This document shows positions 8,363 to 15,204 of a stretch of 20,971 bases of DNA, in pieces. Under the pieces are notes generated by a model, which saw nothing but the letters and a program-made list of their open reading frames with translations, searched no databases and was not told the DNA's origin. The position numbers were made by a program, and so were the translations under genes. Each line of letters begins with the position of its first letter. The stretch's first letter is position 1. The DNA comes from Deltaproteobacteria bacterium (GTDB lineage: Bacteria > Desulfobacterota > Desulfobacteria > Desulfobacterales > JAFDDL01), in assembly GCA_019310865.1 (NCBI GenBank), contig JAFDDL010000040.1, forward strand, positions 1 to 20,971, given 5' to 3'.

Positions 8363-8392
8363 AATCCCCCAGCGAACACCCACTGGGGGATT
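8363..8392 (-). terminator. Hairpin after the TonB receptor gene
   Basis: A perfect 10-bp inverted repeat, AATCCCCCAG (8363-8372) and CTGGGGGATT (8383-8392), has a 10-nt loop. It lies 8 bp past the stop of the receptor gene. The U-tract on the minus strand is short, so termination may be partial and the EEP gene may be reached by read-through. Confidence 0.65.
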
Positions 8393-8400
8393 TACATTTC

Positions 8401-10788
8401 TTAGAAATTGTATCGTACGTCAACGCCGAATGTGCGCGGCGCGCCCAGCCGGTTGTACAGGGCTTGGAATACAAGGCTGTCAATTTCTGACCCCCGCTGG
8501 TAGGTAATGTAGTCTTCATCGCCGATATTCTTGGCCCAAAATATAACTCGCCAGCGGTCGGTAACCGAGAGAATGCCGATTTGCGCATTTATTAGCGCAT
8601 AGCCTTTCTGTACCGCCTCCACGTTAGGGGTTGGCCCCGCAATTAGAAGATCATCACGATACTCTCCATTCACGCCGACAAAAGCGTGAGCAAAATCTCC
8701 TAGAGAGAAGTTGTATTTCGCACCAAAATTCAGCGACCAGTCGGGTACTGCGGAGACCTTGTCACCCTTTTGCAGGCCCTCCTGCAGTGCAGCTTCTTCC
8801 GTCACGTCGGTATATTCGGAGTCCAATATGCCCAAGCCCGCTGAAACCGTCAACCCCTGCATCGGCAGTGCCAGTATCTCAATCTCCACCCCCTTGGTCT
8901 CAATATCCCCGATGGTCGCCTCTTTAAGAACATCCACGACGGCGGCGCCGCTTTCTTTGGGGGGCAGGCGTAGGGTTCCCTGCTGGTCAAACCATTCCAG
9001 CCAGAACGCGGCCGCACTGAAATAGATCCTGCGGTCAAGTAGTGAAGCCTTCAGGCCGATTTCATAGTTCCAGGTAATTTCCTGTTCAAAGGACTGATCC
9101 GGCAGGGACCCTAAGTAATCACTGAACCCCCCGCTCTTGAAGCCCTTGGCCACACTTGCATAGGTATGAATGTCGGGGGTGAAGCTATAGTCAACCACGG
9201 CTTTGGGGGTAAAGGCGTCCCAGCTGTCCGAATTTAATTGGAGAGGAAACGCCTCCAGGCCGACGAGAATATTGCCCAGCGGACTGGACTGGGAATAAGC
9301 AATATCTTTTTCTTCATAGGTGTACCGTCCACCGAGGGCAATATCCAGCTTGTCGTTTACGTGATATGTGCCGTGGACGAATGCCGCGTAGGAATCCAGC
9401 GTTACCTTGCCTTCGGTATGAGTTATACCAAATGGTGCCCCCGTAAGGGCACCCCCAAACAGGATGTTGAAGGCATTGCCAAACGGAGCCAGTTCCGGCG
9501 AAAATATATCCTTTATCTCAGCGTCATACTCACTGAGACTTTCCTGGTGGTAGTAGAAAAGTCCCGTGATCCAGTCGAACTTGTCATTTCCGGTCGATGT
9601 CAGGCGGAATTCCTGCATGAAGGCATCGACACTTTCCGGGGACCCCTGGTGGGTAAAATCCACTTCCGTGGCATCCACGTCGTATGACTGAAAGAAATCA
9701 TGGGTCCGGTAGCTGCTGATGGACTTGAAAGCCATATTTTTTAACGCGACATCTACATTCAGAGCCACGCCCCAGGCGTCCAGCTCCTCTTTGCCGGTGA
9801 AATCGATCAATATCTTACGGTCATTGGGGTCAGCATCGATCTGTGCCAGCCCACCGAATGTATAGCCGGGCATTATCATTGCCAGGAGGTTGTTTATGGC
9901 CGATCCCTGATAGAGCATACCGGGACCGGTTAGCCCAAAAAAAGCAGTTGAAGGATCCTGATTATAGCCACCAGTATCCATGGCACGGCCATCCTGATCC
10001 ACCTTTCGATAATCAGCCAGCAATGACAAGGTAACGGATTCAGTGGCTTCAAACCGCAAATCCCCCCGCAGTCCCCAGTTGTGTTTTGCATTCAGGTCGC
10101 CACCTGTAAAAGAATTTTTTTCATAGCCTTCCCGGTCAAAAAACACACCGGCCACTTTCCCGTATAGCCGGTCCTTCATGATCGGCCCGCTGATCGACCC
10201 GCGAAAACGCATGGCGTTGTAGTCTCCATAGGAGGCTTCAATATATCCGCCGAACTCTTCCGTGGCTTTTTTGGTATGCACCGAAATCACACCCGCAACG
10301 GTATTACGCCCGAACAGAGTCCCCTGCGGACCACGAAGCACTTCGATTCTCTCCACATCATAGAGATTGAACTGCTGCGCCACGGATGAATTCAGATAGA
10401 TTTCATCAACATAGACAGCTGTTGGCTGATCGATGCCGCCCGCGGACGTCGCGTTGCCGTACATTCCCCTGATTTTTGGCGTGGACATTTTCATGTCATC
10501 CGTATCCATGAATGACAGGTTGGGAGTCTGTGTAGCAATATCTTCTAAGCCCATCGAATGCGTCTCTTCTATGGCATGGGCTGAAAGTACAGTCATCGAT
10601 ATGGGTACTTCGATGGCTTTCTGCTCTACTTTCTGTGCCGTAACCGTAACCTCTTCCAGAATCCAATCGGTACTTGTTTCTTCTTCAGAAATTGCCTCTT
10701 CGGCAATTGCCTGGCCACTAAGAAAGACAACCATTGCCAAGATCCCTAGCAAACTTTTTTGACAGAACCTTCCTAACAGATTTTCCAT
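8401..10788 (-). CDS. TonB-dependent outer-membrane receptor
   Basis: The 795-residue precursor starts at ATG 10788, preceded by AAAGGAG at good spacing; a longer frame to 10857 lacks such a site. Residues 1-29 are a signal peptide (LLGILAMVVFLSGQAIA, cleavage after Ala29 likely). A TonB-box-like LEEVTVTAQK stands at ~45-53, followed by a plug domain with IRGMYGN, AVYVDEIYLN and IEVLRGPQGTLFGRNTVAGV. The rest is a 22-strand-type barrel ending FGVDVRYNF with the terminal Phe used for outer-membrane insertion. The subtype resembles receptors of catabolic clusters more than classical siderophore receptors, though this is judged by eye. It imports a ligand by TonB energy, and its neighbours suggest an organic substrate. 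Regulation may involve the paired boxes ~305 bp upstream. Confidence 0.92.
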   Translation of the reverse strand: MENLLGRFCQKSLLGILAMVVFLSGQAIAEEAISEEETSTDWILEEVTVTAQKVEQKAIEVPISMTVLSAHAIEETHSMGLEDIATQTPNLSFMDTDDMKMSTPKIRGMYGNATSAGGIDQPTAVYVDEIYLNSSVAQQFNLYDVERIEVLRGPQGTLFGRNTVAGVISVHTKKATEEFGGYIEASYGDYNAMRFRGSISGPIMKDRLYGKVAGVFFDREGYEKNSFTGGDLNAKHNWGLRGDLRFEATESVTLSLLADYRKVDQDGRAMDTGGYNQDPSTAFFGLTGPGMLYQGSAINNLLAMIMPGYTFGGLAQIDADPNDRKILIDFTGKEELDAWGVALNVDVALKNMAFKSISSYRTHDFFQSYDVDATEVDFTHQGSPESVDAFMQEFRLTSTGNDKFDWITGLFYYHQESLSEYDAEIKDIFSPELAPFGNAFNILFGGALTGAPFGITHTEGKVTLDSYAAFVHGTYHVNDKLDIALGGRYTYEEKDIAYSQSSPLGNILVGLEAFPLQLNSDSWDAFTPKAVVDYSFTPDIHTYASVAKGFKSGGFSDYLGSLPDQSFEQEITWNYEIGLKASLLDRRIYFSAAAFWLEWFDQQGTLRLPPKESGAAVVDVLKEATIGDIETKGVEIEILALPMQGLTVSAGLGILDSEYTDVTEEAALQEGLQKGDKVSAVPDWSLNFGAKYNFSLGDFAHAFVGVNGEYRDDLLIAGPTPNVEAVQKGYALINAQIGILSVTDRWRVIFWAKNIGDEDYITYQRGSEIDSLVFQALYNRLGAPRTFGVDVRYNF

Positions 10789-11092
10789 TTCATTCTCCTT
10801 TCGTCTTTTAGGCTTTTGTGAATAGTGGATGTAACCTTGGTAATAATGCTCACACATGAAACTTTACGATAATCCGCCGCCAGCTATTAGCGTTTGGCAC
10901 GATACATAATCAGATCATCCTCTTCTTGACGGTTTTTGGTCCGGTTGTGTCTGATAAACAAATTGCCACCAAGACCATGGCCCATAAAACCGTAATTGAT
11001 CTACAGCAAGATACGTGCCGATTTTAAATAAAATTTAACACACTGATATCATATTGTTTTTTTGAGCCTGTCGATTCAAAGGCCGCGATCAC
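10789..11092. other. Upstream region of the TonB receptor gene, no gene seen
   Basis: It contains the ribosome site at the left end and AT-rich sequence around 11020-11060, but no frame with family resemblance. The leftward promoter of the receptor gene should be here; no confident -35/-10 was identified. Confidence 0.4.
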
Positions 11093-11128
11093 GACCCTAT
11101 GGGGGCGATTAAGCGCCCCTATGGGGGC
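11093..11128. promoter_or_regulatory. Paired operator-like boxes, right copy
   Basis: GACCCTATGGGGGC (11093-11106) and GCCCCTATGGGGGC (11115-11128) have centres 22 bp apart. The second is a perfect 5-bp inverted repeat around TATG and is the exact reverse complement of the box at 679-692. It marks the right edge of the metabolic cluster, upstream of the leftward TonB receptor gene. Confidence 0.55.
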
Positions 11129-11227
11129 ATCTCATGCCTCGTACAGTGGCTTTCTCTTAAAAAGTGCATTTAAATCTATGTGTTATATAGAAAATAGGCG
11201 CGGCATGCATCTTGCTTTCCTTGTTTA

Positions 11228-11340
11228 AACGTCAGGGCGGTCTGGCAATGGCAATCAGTATCAATTTCAAACATTGTTGTAGGAACGGGGCATTTCATGG
11301 AGGAGGAGGCCAAAATTCTCGGCGACACCTTGATTCCCGG
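11228..11340 (+). pseudogene. Possible alpha/beta-hydrolase C-terminal relic
   Basis: One frame reads VWQWQSVSISNIVVGTGHF followed by MEEEAKILGDTLIPG. This resembles the last strand and catalytic-His loop of alpha/beta-hydrolase fold enzymes (pattern V-x-G-x-GHF-x-x-EE-x-x). There is no intact upstream domain and no clear end, and the frame later runs into the toxin promoter. It is a short match judged by eye, so this is tentative. Confidence 0.35.
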
Positions 11341-11423
11341 TGCCGCCATTGCTGTGATGCAAGGGGAGCGATCTGTTACGATACCCGGCATTAAAAGAGA
11401 CCCGGCGCAGCCAAAGGGCGCTC

Positions 11424-11457
11424 TTGACAATAAAATACAATGTATTTACAATGTATT
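11424..11457 (+). promoter_or_regulatory. Promoter and operator of the second toxin-antitoxin operon
   Basis: TTGACA (11424-11429) is followed after 17 bp by TACAAT (11447-11452). A perfect tandem 11-bp repeat, TACAATGTATT, at 11436-11446 and 11447-11457 covers the spacer and -10 and is a likely antitoxin-binding operator. Six bases separate the -10 from the toxin ATG. Confidence 0.75.
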
Positions 11458-11458
11458 T

Positions 11459-11752
11459 ATGGATTCGATCAGGTTTTATTGGGATAATCGGAAAAACATA
11501 GCCAACCAAAAGAAACATAGCGTGTCATTTGAGGAGACTCAAACAGTTTTTTTTGATGAACATGCCATCGAATATTATGATCCTGACCACTCAAAATCTG
11601 AAGATAGGTTTTTGATGTTGGGATTCAGTTACCAGATTCGAGTTTTAGTTGTAATCTTCACATTACGAAAAGAGGAGACAGAAATAAGAATTATTTCAGC
11701 CAGGAAAGCGACTAAAAAGGAACAAAAAGCATATATCGGAGAAAAAATATGA
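11459..11752 (+). CDS. brnT: BrnT-family toxin
   Basis: The 97-residue protein from ATG 11459 begins MDSIRFYWDNRKNIANQKKH and continues SVSFEETQTVFFDE, with a C-terminal IRIISARKATKKEQKAY. These are the hallmarks of BrnT, a RelE-fold ribonuclease that inhibits translation when free of BrnA. Longer upstream starts, such as 11297, are rejected because they would run through the promoter and lack family similarity. The ATG lies at the expected +1 of that promoter and has no ribosome site, so the message should be leaderless. The stop overlaps the antitoxin ATG by 4 nt (ATGA), giving translational coupling. Confidence 0.9.
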   Translation: MDSIRFYWDNRKNIANQKKHSVSFEETQTVFFDEHAIEYYDPDHSKSEDRFLMLGFSYQIRVLVVIFTLRKEETEIRIISARKATKKEQKAYIGEKI

Positions 11753-11967
11753 GGAAAGAATACGATTTTTCAAAAATGAAAGGACGTAAAAATCCTTATG
11801 CAAAAAGGTTGAAGAAGCCAGTAAGCATTCGAATGGGGGTCGACATTATCGATTATTTTAAACAGATGTCAGATGATACTGGAATACCCTATCAGAATCT
11901 GATCAATCTCTATTTGAGGGACTGTGTCCAATCGGGTCGAAAGATTTCGATCAAGTGGGCACCCTAA
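11749..11967 (+). CDS. brnA: BrnA-family antitoxin
   Basis: The 72-residue protein begins MRKEYDFSKMKGRKNPYAKR, the conserved BrnA toxin-binding start. It continues with a ribbon-helix-helix DNA-binding part (KKPVSIRMGVDIIDYFKQM, TGIPYQNLINLYLRDC). It neutralises BrnT and, by family precedent, represses its own operon through the repeats at 11436-11457. Length and ends are normal, so this pair looks intact. Confidence 0.92.
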   Translation: MRKEYDFSKMKGRKNPYAKRLKKPVSIRMGVDIIDYFKQMSDDTGIPYQNLINLYLRDCVQSGRKISIKWAP

Positions 11968-12063
11968 AAAGGAGTGGCAAAGTCCCATGAAACAGGGGAA
12001 TATCTCAATTCGAAAATAGCGGAAATGGCTGAAAGCCATAAATCAAATGGAGCATTTATCATT

Positions 12064-12126
12064 ATCTTCCGCACCTGCATCCGTCCAACAAAAGCAGACA
12101 CGCCACTGATCGTTAATACGGATGCC
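12064..12126 (-). pseudogene. HigB toxin C-terminal fragment
   Basis: Read on the minus strand, this stretch encodes GIRINDQWRVCF followed by CWTDAGAED. That is the highly conserved C-terminal block of RelE/HigB toxins (R-I-N-D-Q-W-R-x-C-F). It is preceded in frame by stops and followed by unrelated codons and a stop, so it is an isolated scrap of about 21 codons. The HigB N-terminus lies ~660 bp away at 12903, on the same strand but in the wrong order relative to HigA. Confidence 0.7.
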
Positions 12127-12189
12127 CAACAATTATTATTGGACAAAAAATATTATATATAACTTAATGTTTCCATTAAGAAATTCTAT

Positions 12190-12223
12190 AACTTCACAAC
12201 CGCCTGCATCAGTTGGGGTTTGG
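12190..12223. repeat. Short repeat copy C (34 bp of the CehA-type gene 3' end)
   Basis: These 34 bp match 5513-5546, the last codons of the CehA-type gene before its HPH-stop, with one mismatch (T for C). Copy B carries the same T. The match ends abruptly on both sides. Confidence 0.75.
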
Positions 12224-12480
12224 ATTTTTATCCGCAACCGTTAACATTTTGTCGTAAATGTTGTAATTAGACATGCTATGTTCACGGCAGTCTTATTGAT
12301 AAACCAAGGCCGAACAAAGCAGTTAACTCAGACGGCTAAAACCGGCGCTTTTTAAATATCACCGCAGTTAACATCAACTCCACCCGTTGTTGAAAAAGGG
12401 TTTATAGTTAGACTAAAGAATCGAGCATGGACCAAATGCCAGAAACCCATATTCTTTGATTGGCGGAGGCCATATAGAGG
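12224..12480. other. Intergenic region with an attC-like half site
   Basis: No gene is seen. Positions 12309-12336 resemble the left half of an integron attC site (GCCGAAC, AAAGC, TTAACTC, GACGGC in order), but the matching right half is not evident. GCAGTTAAC occurs twice (12319-12327, 12364-12372). Confidence 0.25.
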
Positions 12481-12903
12481 TTATGCGACGTTTTTTCCAG
12501 CCCGAGGAATTGGCTTCAGCCGAGAAATCCCCTTCGCCTTGGGACTATTCATGGCGTGCCAAAGATCCCAATCCTGCTGCAAACCCAACCAAAAATTTGC
12601 TGACATACCCAACACACGAGATAACCGCAAAGCGGTATCTGGCGTTACCGAACGCCGACCCTTGATGATTTCGTTAAGGCGAGGGTACGAAACCCCCAGA
12701 CGGCGAGCAAGCTCTGCCTGTGTTAGCTCAAGGGGCTTAACAAACTCCTCGAAAAGCATTTCCCCGGGATGGGTCGGAGGACGCTTTCGGGGGAGTCGGC
12801 GTGCAACAGGCCAAATTGATTGTGGACAGCATTTTCTGGCAGCTCGAGATGCCGAGCCTTCAAAGATGTCCTCTGTGCCTGTGGTTTTGAAAGATTGTAT
12901 CAT
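12481..12903 (-). CDS. HigB'-HigA in-frame fusion, effectively an orphan HigA antitoxin
   Basis: The 140-residue frame joins two proteins. Residues 1-37 (MIQSFKTTGTEDIFEGSAS, then CCPQSIWPVARRL) are the N-terminus of a HigB/RelE toxin. From about residue 38 the sequence is a nearly complete HigA: RKRPPTHPGEMLFEEFVKPL, the XRE helix-turn-helix LTQAELARRLGVSYPRLNEI, then VTPDTALRLSRVLG and NFWLGLQQDWDLWHAM. About 55 codons of toxin, including its catalytic C-terminal part, and the intergenic bases are missing without loss of frame. The toxin half cannot fold. The antitoxin half keeps its DNA-binding domain and could still repress or cross-neutralise. A perfect-consensus promoter lies directly upstream. 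Confidence 0.85.
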   Translation of the reverse strand: MIQSFKTTGTEDIFEGSASRAARKCCPQSIWPVARRLPRKRPPTHPGEMLFEEFVKPLELTQAELARRLGVSYPRLNEIIKGRRSVTPDTALRLSRVLGMSANFWLGLQQDWDLWHAMNSPKAKGISRLKPIPRAGKNVA

Positions 12904-12910
12904 GGATCAC

Positions 12911-12939
12911 ATTATAACGGGGCCCATTATAGATGTCAA
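12911..12939 (-). promoter_or_regulatory. Consensus promoter of the higB'-higA fusion
   Basis: On the minus strand, TTGACA (12934-12939), a 17-bp spacer and TATAAT (12911-12916) match the sigma-70 consensus fully. TATAATG occurs twice, 15 bp apart (12925-12931 and 12910-12916), a possible HigA operator. Seven bases separate the -10 from the ATG, so the message should be leaderless. Confidence 0.75.
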
Positions 12940-12996
12940 GCACTTCAATGTAAGCCCCAACGGGAGCATTACCAGTTTGTTAAAAAACGAAGCAAA

Positions 12997-14278
12997 TTAA
13001 AGTGAAATTTGAGCTTCCTTATACTTTTCGAAAATCTTGTTATAAGTGCCGTTATATACGGCACAACGAATGGCGTAACCCACCATGCGCCTGACCGCTT
13101 CATGCGCGTATGACAGATAAATTTGTTCGCAGATTCAATTCCCCCGCTTCCAATAGGATAACCGCCTATTCGATCGCCGTGGTAATGTATTCTTGCTTGG
13201 TTGTTCTGCAAGTAACCAATGAGTTTTCGGATTTCTTCACTTGTCAAACTATCCCGAGGCTTCATCCGCTCAAGCCCCCAAATCACATTGTCCACTTCAG
13301 CATAAAAAAGCCGTGTTGTCGTACTTTCCACCCATTCCAAGCATTTTTGAGATTTTTCACCATATTGCAGCTTAGCCACCTTGTGGATATGCTCTGCGCA
13401 ATGGTAATAGTCAATCCAATGCGAAGGTCATCCTGTGGGATTCGGGCTGCTACAAGTGACAGATCCTTGCCAAACTGTTCCTCATTTTGGATTTGATGCC
13501 AGCTTGCTACATGGACTATTCGTTCCTTAGCCAGCAAGTATATACGGAACCCTTTCGCCTCCTGCCACCGACCGTTGCCTCTTTTTTCATGGCGCTTTGC
13601 TTTGGGACGCGTCGGGACATGAGCACCGTCGGAGGCAACTACCAATACCGGGCGCCAGGAACTTTCCTTCACCCCCTGGCACCGTTCGGCTATCTCTTGC
13701 CGGCTGGGAATAACATCCTCCAGGCAGGCATACGATCCCACCGCCTCAAATGTATCGTGCATGAAATGGTCACTGACAGGCTGATCGGTAAGTTCCGCGA
13801 ACAGCTCGCTACCACCGGAAAATGGAACCTCGGCAACGGTCTTGGTCGATTTTTTCTGAACATCAAATTGATATTTTTTCCGGCTGATCTCAAGCGCCTT
13901 ATCCAATGGCGTAAACCCATATGAACAGTCCACACAATAAAACCAAGGCCGTTTCAAAACGCTGGGACCATGCATGGTCACCATTTCTTTTAAATTGTCG
14001 CGCCGTTTTTTGCACATCTTTCCGCATTGCGGGCAAGGGGCATATTCTTGATCCAATAAGCCGGTGTACTTTTGCTCAATCAGGGCTTGAAAACAGGCGC
14101 CGAAAAACTTTTGTTTCGTTTCGGAAAACAGTTGACTGAGCTCCATCACAGTGGGCTCTTTACCGTCCTCAAACACTCGCTCTATAATTTGGTCAACCCA
14201 TTTGTCCACTTCATCATGGATCATGTGTCGAAATTCCCCTGTTGGATCCTGTTCAAGAATGCGAGCGGCAAGTCCCAT
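12997..14278 (-). pseudogene. ISKra4-family transposase, inactivated by two deletions
   Basis: ATG 14278 follows AAGGGGGG. The protein shows the family pattern: a helical N-terminus, zinc-ribbon CPQCGKMCKKRR, CVDCSYGFTPLDKALEIS, and VLVVASDGAHVPTR with the first catalytic Asp. After DDLRIGL (near 13412) the frame breaks. The next frame resumes at DYYHCAEHIHKVAKLQYGE, so about 20-25 codons that normally carry the second catalytic Asp are gone. It continues to YPIGSGGIESANKFICHTR and MKRSGAWW, then a second break near 13085 shifts to AIRCAVYNGTYNKIFEKY and stops at 12997. Transposition by this protein is impossible. It lies 12 bp downstream of the DUF4338 gene on the same strand. Confidence 0.85.
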
Positions 14279-14290
14279 GGCGCCCCCCTT

Positions 14291-15181
14291 TTACAATTCC
14301 GCCAATTCTTGACGGAATCGGAATGTAAGGGGGTAAACATAAATCTCCTTGACCGCCGCACCGTGCTGTTTGTTGTCCCGGTCCATCCGCCCACGGCCCG
14401 TCGTTTTTCCCATGTGTATCCAGTTGGCCGCCTTATAGCAAGTGCCTTTGAATCGTTTCTGGTCAACCAGTGTTTCCATAAGAACCGGGCGGTAGCCGTA
14501 GCAACGTTGCCAGTCGTCCGGTACTGTCTTGACTGCTAACGCAAGCGCCGAACTGGCAAGGTTTTTAACTTCAACCCAAGGGAAAATGAGAAACCGGCTG
14601 TTATTAATGATCTTTTGTAAGTTGATCTTTCGTTGCTCATCGCTCCAGCCAATCCATTTGTCCCGGGGCGCCATCTTCCAGGCCGGACTGGAAAACTGAA
14701 AACAACCAAGAATATCATCGGTTGCACCGGCCTTAATAAAATAGCGCAATTGCGCGCCAAAGGGCAATTGATACCCCAGGTAATGATATCGATCAACGTA
14801 TTCATACCAAAGCTGTCTTTGTTCCTGTGTCTCAACCCTTGTCAGGAATATGGGCGACAGGTTTTTCAGCTTTTCGGAAATGGTGGGTTGAATATCCGCC
14901 TTTCCGGTCCGTTGGGCCTTTGCTGCGCCTCTATTCGCATACTGTTTTCTGCACGCCGGTAGCCTTATGGTTCCCTTTTCATTCAGGCGTTCAAGAAACT
15001 GCCGGCATTCAACGCTTTTTAGCTTCCCAGTGGGGCGTTTCCATGAAAATAGCTCACAGACCGTACTGGCAAGTTCAGTACGGCTGAGGTTTGGAAAAGT
15101 TTCTGTTATCTCAATGATTTCATTTATTTGTTCTTTCTTGACGATTTGACCACAAAATTTCTCGAAACACACCGATTCCAT
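14291..15181 (-). CDS. DUF4338 (DruA-like) protein next to an ISKra4 transposase
   Basis: The 296-residue protein contains the DUF4338 core: YVDRYHYLGYQLPFGAQLRY, GCFQFSSPAWKMAPRDKWIG, NLQKIINNSRFLIFPWVEVK, NLASSALALA, YGYRPVLMETLVD and RFKGTCYKAANWIHMGKTTG followed by RGRMDR. DUF4338 proteins are annotated as DruA of the Druantia anti-phage system, though many occur alone or near transposons. The molecular activity is unknown. Here none of the other Druantia genes is present. The gene is followed after 12 bp by the ISKra4 transposase on the same strand, so it may be a passenger or accessory gene of that element rather than a defence operon. The frame looks intact, with ATG 15181 following AGGTG. 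Confidence 0.75.
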   Translation of the reverse strand: MESVCFEKFCGQIVKKEQINEIIEITETFPNLSRTELASTVCELFSWKRPTGKLKSVECRQFLERLNEKGTIRLPACRKQYANRGAAKAQRTGKADIQPTISEKLKNLSPIFLTRVETQEQRQLWYEYVDRYHYLGYQLPFGAQLRYFIKAGATDDILGCFQFSSPAWKMAPRDKWIGWSDEQRKINLQKIINNSRFLIFPWVEVKNLASSALALAVKTVPDDWQRCYGYRPVLMETLVDQKRFKGTCYKAANWIHMGKTTGRGRMDRDNKQHGAAVKEIYVYPLTFRFRQELAEL

Positions 15182-15204
15182 TTGAGCACCTGCCTTTCAT
15201 GACG

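Larger units (their letters stand above)
12997..15181 (-). mobile_element. DUF4338 + ISKra4-like element, degenerate
   Basis: Two same-strand genes 12 bp apart form a unit: DUF4338 first, transposase second. I could not find terminal inverted repeats or target duplications around 12905-12996 or 15182-15260, so the element boundaries are approximate and its ends may have been lost. Confidence 0.5.

Noticed and set aside
9437..9450. GCCCCCGTAAGGGC inside the TonB receptor gene, resembling the operator boxes
   Set aside because: 12 of 14 positions match, but it lies within a coding stretch, has no partner at 22 bp and is probably chance.
11974..12162. 62-codon plus-strand frame right after brnA, possible third operon gene
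   Set aside because: It is antisense to the recognisable HigB C-terminal relic; its GTG start has the ribosome-like AAGGA touching it, and the product resembles nothing.
14291..15181. A Druantia defence operon
   Set aside because: Only the DUF4338 gene is present; neighbours are a transposase and a fragment, with no large helicase gene.
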